Positions 44,562 to 53,118 of a stretch of DNA of 64,000 nt are shown here, piece by piece. Location: contig CM056874.1 in NCBI GenBank assembly GCA_029876055.1, positions 2,914,001 to 2,978,000 on the forward strand, read 5' to 3'. The first letter of the stretch is position 1. Each line of letters starts with the position of its first letter. A program made the position numbers and the translations under genes. The stretch is from Madurella fahalii. Lineage: Eukaryota; Ascomycota; Sordariomycetes; Sordariales. The notes beneath the pieces were generated by a model. That model saw only the letters and a list, made by a program, of their open reading frames with translations. It searched no databases and had not been told where the DNA came from.

Positions 44562-45644
44562 TATAGCTAGAGCTGTCAGGAGTAATGGGCTTTAAATCTC
44601 AGAGTCTATTAGTAAGTAACTTTATAACGATTTCGATAACCTTTCGGTTAAGCTTATTGTTATTGATAGCTAGAGCCAAAGTTCTTAGTTCCTCTAAATC
44701 CTATAGGATCGTAGTTATTGACGACAAGGGTGTCCGTCTCGACAGGATTTCTATCGTTGTTGACAGGGTTTTAGATCTACTTAGCCAGAGATTACTCTCG
44801 TATTCGCTTAGTAGAAACTCACTAGGTATTTACCTTGATATTGTTCCTATAGGTAGTAGTACTTTAGGATCTAATATAGTTGCTAATAGAAAGGTTTAGA
44901 ATACTAGAGATATCTTTTGAATAGGGTTTTCTAGTAGTGATATCGTCTTTAGTATAGCTAGCATTTGGTCTCTAGAAGAGCTTTTCTGATTTAGTTCAGT
45001 TCAATAGATTTGTTTATAATAACTTACTGATCGTAATAATTATATTGTTCTTATCAGTAGCAGTGTATTGTATTGTATTGAGAAAGCTGTTCTTAGTGTT
45101 TTTAGGGTTAACACTGCTTTTCTCGAGTATATAGTAGTCGATTCCTCTAGTTGTTTAAGCTATAGTAGAAGTTTAGCCTTTCTAATACATTGTATTACCT
45201 TCTTGATGTAATGCTGAATGTACTATCTAAGTATATAGTAGTCGAGTTTCTAACTATCTAGGTAATCTTTAAATTATATTTCTTCTAAGAATTCCTATTC
45301 GTAGGTAGAAGAAATATCGCTTTCGATAAGTAATATGATGTTACGTAGCTTCTAAATAGCGTTATCGGTCAACTTCTGGACAAAACTAACTATCAGGTTA
45401 TCGATAATAAACTTATATATCTGCCTCATACGTTTGAGGTCTTGATCGTTTATCTACTATGATCCCACAAGATAGTTATCAACATTGACGATTGTTAGTT
45501 CCGAGTAGGATGCTCCTCTGAGCTTGCTGAATGTACTCGCGGTACCTCGCTTTAGTATAAAGACAATGTCCTTGTCGTCGGGAATGATAAAGGTGAAGTT
45601 CGATTCTGGTGGTGGGTACTACTTATTACGAGGTTTCCGTCTTA
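44562..45644. other. RIP-decayed retroelement-like DNA
   Basis: AT-rich. On the minus strand about 45490-45630 one frame reads NFTFIIPDDKDIVFIL, RGTASTFSKLRGASYSEL before stops, so it was coding once. I cannot assign a domain. A 104-codon plus frame at 44585-44899 has no motif. Confidence 0.35.
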
Positions 45645-45757
45645 ACCCTGTAACTGGTAACCTTAGAGGTGTTAACCTTGATGCTGAGGTAGGTACTTTA
45701 TGAATACTGGTATGATCTATAACAAAGTAAGATATAATGATAGTTGATTGAGTTCAG
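45645..45757 (+). repeat. R2 copy
   Basis: Matches 18345-18445 in the same orientation with mostly C-to-T and G-to-A differences (AACTGGTAACCTTAGAGGT against AACTGGTGACCTCAAGGGC). Confidence 0.5.
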
Positions 45758-45801
45758 GTCCTCTAGAGATAAATCTGAGGGGTCTTTATAAACGTAGGTA
45801 A

Positions 45802-46180
45802 TGATCCCTAGGCCGTTATCCCTAACAAGATGTGGGCCCAGACACTGCTATGTAGTGCTAGCCTCTACCACATAATGTCAGGTGCAGGAGAGTGTTAGGT
45901 GCAGGCGGGGCACTGCCAGGGTCAGGGGCCTATAAATTACCGGCTTCGCCGGAAGTTTTGGAACGTTCAGAGTTCAACACTGTCACCTACCACCTCCTTA
46001 GAAGCGATAGCTGCGCAGACGCCGCTCCTTCAATGCGAATCATCCTTTCACTCTCCTTTTCCCACAGCAATCCCAATTTTCGATCTGACACATAACAATA
46101 GACATCAGTGGTGACCTCTAGACTATTATCCCTAATGGGATACAGACCCAGACACTGCAGAGCAGTGCTGGCCTCTACTA
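45802..46180. repeat. direct repeat pair flanking a solo LTR
   Basis: 45802-45870 and 46109-46180 are direct repeats of about 70 bp (TTATCCCTAA..GGG/GATA, CCCAGACACTGC, AGTGCT.GCCTCTAC.ACATAAT). The LTR at 45876-46090 lies right after the first. The repeat pair is separate from the 5-bp target duplication and so predates or postdates the LTR event. Confidence 0.6.
45876..46090. mobile_element. solo LTR, family F (215 bp)
   Basis: Ends TGTCAGGTGCAGG and TTCGATCTGACA with a perfect target duplication CATAA at 45871-45875 and 46091-46095. GC-rich, with GCCTATAAATTACCGG as a likely TATA box. Short frames inside it are not genes. Confidence 0.85.
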
Positions 46181-46194
46181 CATAATAGAAGAGG

Positions 46195-46345
46195 CTAAAA
46201 AGAAGGAGGAGGTAGTAAACGAATTCGAAGTCAAAGATTAGAAGTCTTCAGGGTTTTATATAAGGCCTTCCTTTCTTTTACAACTAACTAGCATCTATTA
46301 CTTCTATTTCCTATTACTTATTGATATAGGTATTTTACTCGGCTT
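46195..46345 (-). repeat. R3 copy
   Basis: Reverse complement of 9593-9735, with extension to 46345 matching 42803-42867 inverted (CTATTTCCTATTACTTAT, TGATATAGGTATTTTACTC). Heavily altered by transitions. Confidence 0.5.
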
Positions 46346-46470
46346 ATAAAGTACAATTTTCCTATATATATAATGTATTTTATAAGCGAGCGACGCATAT
46401 AAGCGAGCAACGCACTTTTCAACACGACGCGCCACCCATACTTATTTACCACATTCTACCACCAAAAACC

Positions 46471-47067
46471 ATGGCCAGCAATTCAAAAGAAGCTAGGCTT
46501 CTCTTAGCTATCAGAGCTATCTAGAAAGATCAAAAACTTAGTAAACGAAAGGTGGCTGAGATATATAATATTTCGGAAGCAATACTCCGGCAACAGCTCA
46601 ACGGCCGACCTATACGCCACGATATACTAGCTAACTTATAAAAACTTATAGATCTAGAAGAGAGTACGATTATTCAGTATATAAATGAGCTCTATATACG
46701 CGCATTTCCTCCTCGGCTTCGTTTTATAGAAGATATGGCCAACTGACTACTATGTAAACGCGATGCACCCCCTATCGGTAAACTCTAGACTTACAACTTC
46801 GTTAAACGCTAACCAGAGCTTCGGACATATTTTTTACGTAGATACGACTACCAGAGAGCTAAATACGAAGATCCAAAGGTTATTCGTAAATAGTTTATAC
46901 TCGTATATAACACTAAAGCCAAGTATAGAATCCTCGACGAAGATATATACAACTTTAACGAAACCGGGTTTATAATAGGCATAATTACTACTAATATAGT
47001 TATTACTACCTCTGATAGCTATAGGAAAGCTAAAAAAGTCTAGCCTGGTAATTGTAAATGGGCTATG
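46471..47067 (+). pseudogene. pogo transposase, 5' part (HTH to DDE start)
   Basis: ATG 46471 opens MASNSKEARLLLAIRAI, then a TAG, KDQKLSKRKVAEIYNIS (helix-turn-helix), LIDLEESTIIQYINELY, IRAFPPRLRFIEDMAN, RRYDYQRAKYEDPKV, and DIYNFNETGFIIGII, where the first catalytic Asp is changed to Asn (GAC to AAC). Many TAA/TAG/TGA stops stand where Trp, Gln or Leu are expected. The frame runs straight into the LTR at 47068. Confidence 0.8.
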
Positions 47068-47318
47068 TATAAAGGGGTTGTTCTAGGAACACGTTGAGGG
47101 AGATGGACCACGATGTCTTGATACCGAAAAGACCTGAACCAGCGGGCGATATCTTGGTGAACAGCCTCCTATCAATTACATAGAGACTGATCCTTGCGGA
47201 TCAGAAGTACCCCGCGTAAGAGAGTTCCCTTACAGGGTTCTTATCTATCCTATATCGTGATATCATCTAGTATCATTCGGCGGGTCCTCCTGACCTTCGT
47301 CTGGAGACTCTCGTTACA
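47068..47318 (-). mobile_element. 3' LTR of the gypsy element (family A, 251 bp)
   Basis: Starts TATAAAGGGG where other copies have TGTAAAGGGG (a G-to-A change) and ends CTCTCGTTACA. Confidence 0.83.
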
Positions 47319-48057
47319 AATTATCCTCCCCTCTATAGAACCTGTCCTCAGGTTCCTTACTACTGAGGATCGTCTGAACTTAGGGGGTTAAGACTTAGGA
47401 TGATATCGGGTAGATATTAGGTATACGTCGAGTGCTATTCGTAGCCGCGTAAATAGATAAGTGTCGAACCGGTAGACCTCACAGTCTATCCGCTCTAACG
47501 AGCTGTATAGTAGGAAAGGAGAAACAATGGTTTGGGGTAAGAAGTAAGTCGTTTTATAGTCGGGAGGTTTTCGGGAAAAGTTCGGCCGGTTGTCGGGCCG
47601 TAGTAGGATTTGCGGCTCCGAGGTCCCACTTTCCCGGTTCGGGCCTAAGATCCGAATCACAGCCGAATCGTCCGGATTTCCATCTGAACTTATATATTGT
47701 CCTCGCAACTTCAAAATACATAAAGATTATACGACTACTTAATCGTAAGGCTTATATATAGTTGCAAATTTGCAGACGTGCATTAGCCGTTTCTCCTCGG
47801 ATATAAATACCCCTCTCCTCTCCTACCTTTTCTAAAACTTTTCTTCTTCAGGCTCTCTTCTATACGTTATTTCGCTCGCTTTTCGCTCTACTCCTGTACG
47901 TAGCTTACTACCTGTCCTCGCCTCTCTCTCCCTCTCTCTCTCTCTTCCTCTCTCTCTCTCTCTCTCTTCTCGTCATCGCTTCGGCCACTTTTCTGTTGCG
48001 ATAGACGCTTTCGCCGCCTCCGCCGCCGAGATCATACCGTGTATAAAATGTATTCGC
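47319..48057. other. 3' non-coding region of the gypsy element with CT repeat
   Basis: Starts with the polypurine tract (seen from the minus strand). A CT dinucleotide-rich tract fills about 47921-47971. No protein motif seen. Confidence 0.5.
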
Positions 48058-48506
48058 TTGACGTTTAAAAACACTAACCCTCGCTCTAGCAAGGTCCTTA
48101 CGATTGACTGTTCTTTCGAGCAGTCGACCTCTTTACATTACTCCTATTACAACGTAAAGAAAGAGTTGTATACGCTGGTAAGTTATATATATTTTCGGCG
48201 GATTGGCAGGGGATTTGCTAACGATTATAGGCCGCTACCGGAATGGTTGGTGACTCCGTCGACCTTATAATCCTTATCGATACGGCTTGCACTATCGTCG
48301 ATTATTGTATAGAGGATGCCGAGGGCGAGCTCGACGAGGAGGGTAATCGCCCTCAAGTTTCTATACTATCTTGCTGTAGCTATAAGAAGATCGCCGCTAC
48401 TGCTAAAGATCTGGTCAGAGCTTTCGATACTGCCGAGACTGCTTATTGCCGCCAATTCGGTATTTCCGGTACTACTAAGCCGTCATCTTCGTATACAAAT
48501 CGCTGA
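48058..48506 (+). other. coding-like frames antisense to the gypsy element
   Basis: Two plus-strand frames (48058-48267 and 48243-48503), opposite to the integrase, are longer than expected in such AT-rich, stop-rich DNA. They read RGFANDYRPLPEWLV and TACTIVDYCIEDAEGELDEE. They could be a captured host fragment, an antisense accessory gene or chance. I recognise no family. Confidence 0.3.
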
Positions 48507-49149
48507 TATCTCGATAGTAAGCTTATATAGTATATTACTCTATAGTCGTGCTATATAGCCAACTCCGCCTACAGTAGTCGTCCTGTTCTAGCTGGAACTG
48601 CGGCTATAATACTGACGTTAGTCTCAATCACTATATTTCTACTGAGTTATCGCTGACTTTTCGTAGTACGAGTCTGAGGTACGTACCTAGGAGGTACAGT
48701 CTATCGCTCGTCTATCGCTTAGCGATATTAGTTTTGTAGGTTAGTCGGGTATTAAATGCCGTTTTCTCAAGAAGGTTAAGGAGGAGATCGCTGCCAACGT
48801 AGAGGATATAGAGGCCTAATAGGTTTAGGTAGAGGTAGCTCCTAACTTGGAGCTGGTACCGACCTCAATTTTCTGAGGTTTATATTGTTTTCAGGGGTTT
48901 TTCTAGGATATTTCGGTTGAGATTAGCGTCTAGTATACCCCGGGACATAGCTTTATATAGATAGATATTAATTAATATCTTATCGCCTATACTTTCGCTG
49001 GTTTTTATATGCTTTTCGGAATTGTAATACCAGCTTGGATACATTTGTTATATTCTCCTCTAATACCTACTGATTGTACTCCGAGGGCCAGCCTGCCTAT
49101 TTAACCAAAAAGAAGGTTTTACCCTAGAATTTTCTCTTGTCTCGAATCT

Positions 49150-50410
49150 CTTTAACTTCCTACTCTCCGTCGTCCTCAAGGTCTAGCATCGGCATTACAG
49201 ACGAATCGTTTCCTTTTCGACTATACCACGGTTCCAACATTGACATAGGAAATATATTATATAAACGATTGTACTTGTCCGGGAGTACCAGACGATAAGC
49301 TAGCGATCCGACTCGGTTTAGAACACGAAATAGACCGATGAACTTGGGTACCAATTTCCTCAGTAACTTGAATCTTAAATTCTAGGTTGATAATAATACT
49401 AAACTTCTATTCTTGAACTCCTTTTTTATATGCTTCTCGTCGTAATATCGTTTCTAGACTGCTATAGCTTCAGCCTAATTTTGTTTTAACTGTTTTCTCA
49501 GTTTAGTAAGTTTTTTAATTCTTTTAATTATATTAGGTATCCTCCTCTCTTATATATCGCCCTTGATACGGCAGGAAATCGGAGGTTAATAACCTATTAA
49601 TATTTTAAAGGGACTTATCTTGATTATAGAATTGACAGCACTGTTGATAATAAATTCTATTCTAGGAGGAGATTTACCTAGGTAATTTGGTTTTGGTATA
49701 CGAAGTAACGGAGGTATTGAATAAGTATTTGATTTACTCGCTCTATTTACCCGTCGGTTTGCAGGTAAAAAGCAGTCGAAAGCCGCTTATATACCTTTTA
49801 CAGGTAATACAAATCGCTCTAAAACTGTAATATAAAAATAGAACCTCGATCACTGACACAACTATCAATAGGGCTATACTTGAGTTCAATCTCTTTATAA
49901 ACAAGCTCTGCTAATTCTTAGCTGGTAATGGTAGTAGACACTAGGAAGAATCGGTTTATCTTCGTATATCGATCGATAACCACTAGAATTACGTCCTTCT
50001 CGGAGCTATCGGGACTCTTTACTATAGAAAAACCCACGATAAAGTCCATAGTGATTTCGCTCTAAGGTCGTATAGGAATCGGCAACGATTCGAGCGATCT
50101 ATACGGCTTATACTGTCTTGTCTTATTGACTTAGCAGGTATAGCAGGTTCTATAGTAGTCTTTAACATCTTTGGTTATACTATACCAGAAGTATTTTCTT
50201 TATAACAGTTCGAGAGTCTTTTCAACACTAAAATAACCTGCTAACAGATCGTTATAAAAAAGCTAGAGTAACTCCTGTTTAACGGCTTGCTCTGCTGGGA
50301 CGAACAATTGTCTTTAATACAGTAATTCTTACTCGTATCCAAATACCTATTCGGGCGAAACTCTCTGGTTTCGGACTGGACTTACTAGCCTTTCCTTGAT
50401 TTTCAGAGTC
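49150..50410 (-). pseudogene. gypsy integrase fragment
   Basis: From high to low coordinates: ITMDFIVGF and VVIDRYTKINRFFLV (49960-50070), the integrase core with its first catalytic Asp in the 'DF' motif, and KFIGLFRVLNRVGSLAYRL with LPDKYNRLYNIFP, MSMLEPWYSR (49200-49350), the C-terminal segment typical of fungal Ty3/gypsy pol. Many stops and shifts. No reverse transcriptase motif (YLDD type) was found anywhere in the element. Confidence 0.72.
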
Positions 50411-50428
50411 ACCGGATCCGTAGCTTAT

Positions 50429-50686
50429 TGTAAAGGGAGTTGTTCTGGGAACACGTTGAGGGAGATGGACTACAATGTCTCAGTACCGAAAAGGGTTCGA
50501 TCAGTGGGTGATAGCTTCACGAACAGCCTCCTATTGTCATTGACTACACAGAGACTGATCCTTGCGGATCAGAAGTGCCCCGCGTGAGAGAGTTCCCTCA
50601 CGGGGTTCTTATCTATCCTGTATCGTGACATCATCCAGCATCATTCGGCGGGTCCTCCTGACCTTCGTCTGGAGACTCTCGTTACA
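50429..50686 (-). mobile_element. 5' LTR of the gypsy element (family A, 258 bp)
   Basis: TGTAAAGGGAGTTG...CTCTCGTTACA. It is closer in sequence to the solo copy at 40124-40381 (both have CAGTACCGAAAAGGGTTCG) in its first half and to the copy at 3816-4066 in its second half. Confidence 0.85.
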
Positions 50687-51768
50687 CTACGGTTATCTAG
50701 GAGGTAAATGCTTAAGGCTAGGCTATCCTACTATTCATCCTTTTAAAGGGGAAATATCACTAAGAGAGCTGGTATCGAGATTATAGTCTTCCAGCTACCT
50801 GGTATATTGGAACAACTGAAAATAGCTAGACTACTAATGAGAAAGGTATAGATTTTATCCGGCACTTCGATTTTTATACAGCATCTCGTATAAAGGGGAA
50901 ATACTAGCTTTTAATCCTCGATAGCCACGAAAGTCACCACTCTAACCTATTCGAGGCCTACTACTAGGAACACAACATCATTACGCTCTATATACCTCCG
51001 CATTCCTCGTATGTAGTCCAGCTACTAGATATTAGTTGTTTTAGGCCGTTAAAGAAGGTCTATAGCAATCAAATCGAGGAACTTATATACATATATATCA
51101 TACATATTACTAAATTGGAATTCCTTTATGCATTCAGAGAAGTATTTTTTACCACTTTTATCGACAAGAATATCTAAGGAGCTTTTGCCGGAGCCGGCTT
51201 TATACTATATAATCTAGAAAGGGTACTTTCTAAGATGAATATACGGCTCCGAACTCTAACTCCGCTAACCTTACGGCCAGGTACGGCACTACCTTGGCTA
51301 TCTCAGACGCCACAAAATACTAGAGATGCCATCTCACAGAAGGACCTTATCAAAGGCCGTATATCTAATTACCAAAGTAGTTCTCTGACCTCTATACTAG
51401 CTGCTGTAGACCAGTTAGCTAAAGGTACGGTAACTGTAATGTACGAAGTAGCCTTTTTGCGTACAGAGGTCTCGGCACTACGAAAGGCCAATGAGGAGCT
51501 AAGTAAGCGACGGAGGGCCAAAAAAATATATATACGGCTTGGAGGGTCTCTTACCGTATAAGAGGCACAGGATCTACTAGCTCAGAAGGCTGTAGATAGG
51601 CCAGAAAGCTAAGAGACACAGCCAAATAATAGTGGTAAGGAGGGATCTCGTACCAAGATTCGGTGTTGTAGTCTGTGCGGTAAGCCTGGCCATAATGTAT
51701 GTACCTGTCAAGAGGCTGGAGAATCATCTGATTCATCTATTTCTTGTTCAGTTATTGTTATTTCCTAA
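50687..51768 (+). pseudogene. pogo transposase, 3' part (DDE end to zinc knuckle)
   Basis: Picks up after the gypsy insertion. Pieces in order: LILDSHESHHSNLFEAY (second Asp), PPHSSYVVQLLDISCF, FAGAGFILYNLERVLS, SILAAVDQLAKGTVTVM, ALRKANEELSKRRRAKK, and the knuckle CSLCGKPGHNVCTC, ending at TAA 51766. It has several stops. The strongest DNA similarity is to the 3' half of copy 1. Confidence 0.8.
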
Positions 51769-51859
51769 TGTTGTGGTGGAATAATTGTAGATAATTATAG
51801 TAGGGTGAGGGGGAGTACGTCGCTCGCTTATATGCGTCGCTTGTTTATAAAATACGTTA

Positions 51860-52265
51860 ACAATGAAAGGTCTGGTATACCCTATCTTAGGTAAAGCAGT
51901 ATAAGAATAATAATAAGGCTTATATGAATTTCTCTATTTATTCCATTTCTTTTTTTCAAATCTTAGTTCATAGCTCTAATCTGATTACTATAATAGTACA
52001 CCATGATCTAGTACAACACAGCTTTTATCTACTATAACGAAGTTAGTACGCCAAACGAATATATCGTCGATGTCTTTGGCATTATAGTCAAGTAGATATA
52101 CCAGGATAAAATAGCTACCAATGCCGACTAGCTTATTAGCAAAGACTAACTTTTACTAGGTGTCAAGAGAGTCGCACTACATAGTATAAAGAGCTCGGCA
52201 TAGTTTATAACAGACCCCGTTTTATAAGTGTATTTTTCCTCCCTCTCTGTTCACGCCACCTACTA
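51860..52265. other. AT-rich decayed repeat
   Basis: Includes an inverted R1 copy (51866-51930), so pogo copy 3 landed in or beside an R1 repeat. No gene seen. Confidence 0.45.
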
Positions 52266-52979
52266 AACGTGGATTGCTTTCCACGACATGTTACAACCTC
52301 CAGCCCTCACATACAGACTAGATTCCCGAGCTGATGAAAAAGTACGGCACCTTCATCAAGGACCGCGACTATGGCAGCGTATACGCTCTCTCGGGCATTC
52401 CTAACCACGCGTTTCACCTTGCTGCGGTTGCCGTTGGCGGGTATACGTGGGAAAAGGCGGGTAGAATCTAGTGGAAAGTGGTTTTAGAGCGGACTATCTC
52501 GCCGAATTGTACCTTCATCCAGTTTGCCGACGCTAACGTGGACGCGGCCAAGATTGTCAGGGATGCGTGGAATCAGGTTGGGGTTGTGAGAAAGGTTTAA
52601 AGGAGGGAAGGAAGCTCGCAAGTTGCGATACAGTCAAGCCAGTCGCCAATCTGGTCGCTAGGCAGGACGAGGGAGTGGTAACAGGGTAATAGCCAATATC
52701 TTACGACTACAGCACTATTTGCATCTCTCTTGTCTTCATCCTAGCGCTCAGGTCTATGTAATCGAATCCCGCCACCCAACTGTGCTGCCTACAAGCTTAG
52801 CAAATACGCAGCCCGGTTGCAGCAGCGCCGGCAAGCGGCTATCTTGCACTGGCGCCAGCAGCTCTCCAAGATATTCCCGGACCGGCAGTTGCGTACTGAC
52901 AGTATTGTGCAGTGTGTCTTCGAAGTCACTAGCGAGGTTAAATGTGTTGCCGGTGCTCTGGGGTTAGGAGGTTTGGTAG
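52266..52979 (+). pseudogene. M4 (thermolysin-like) metalloprotease C-terminal relic, copy 2
   Basis: Same block and orientation as 9977-10712. MKKYGTFIKDRDYGSVY, IPNHAFHLAAVAVGG, YTWEKAGRI, TAG at 52469-52471, WKVVLER, CTFIQFADANVDAAKIV, DAWNQVGVV. It keeps the Trp that copy 1 lost, and is slightly closer to the family pattern (SGIPNHAF). The duplicated block includes at least 350 bp of 3' flank. No zinc-binding motif; non-functional. Confidence 0.7.
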
Positions 52980-53118
52980 GGGCTGTGCCGGGTGATCCAA
53001 GGGCTCTTTTTCTTTGTTGCTGTTACTGATGCTGTTGTCACGGTTAAATTGCCATTGCTATCTTAGCGCTACGCTATTCCTCACTTCGAGGTAACTCTCT
53101 CTAGCTCCTGGACTTGGT

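Larger units (their letters stand above)
47068..50686 (-). mobile_element. gypsy-type LTR retrotransposon, internally deleted
   Basis: LTRs of family A lie at 47068-47318 and 50429-50686. The target duplication is CTATG (47063-47067) and CTACG (50687-50691), differing by one C-to-T. On the minus strand a polypurine tract (AGAGGGGAGGATAAT) sits right before the 47 kb LTR, so that is the 3' LTR. Only the integrase part of pol is found (49.15-50.4 kb); gag, protease and reverse transcriptase should lie between it and the 5' LTR but the space is absent. No primer-binding site is evident next to the 5' LTR. It is AT-rich and full of stops. Confidence 0.8.
46373..51857 (+). mobile_element. pogo-type DNA transposon, copy 3, split by a gypsy element
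   Basis: Ends: left ATGTATTTTATAAGCGAGCG (46373), right CGCTTGTTTATAAAATACGT (ending 51857), inverted over about 43 bp and flanked by TA at 46371-46372 and 51858-51859. The inner motif AAGCGAG occurs twice per end, as in copy 1. The transposase runs left to right. A 3619-bp LTR element (47068-50686) with its 5-bp target repeat sits in the middle; net length is about 1.86 kb. Confidence 0.85.

Noticed and set aside
45892..46114. Two 67-71 codon frames
   Set aside because: They lie inside the family F solo LTR, which is bounded by a perfect target duplication.
47921..47971. CT tract as a promoter element
   Set aside because: It lies in a decayed retroelement; simple microsatellite is enough to explain it.
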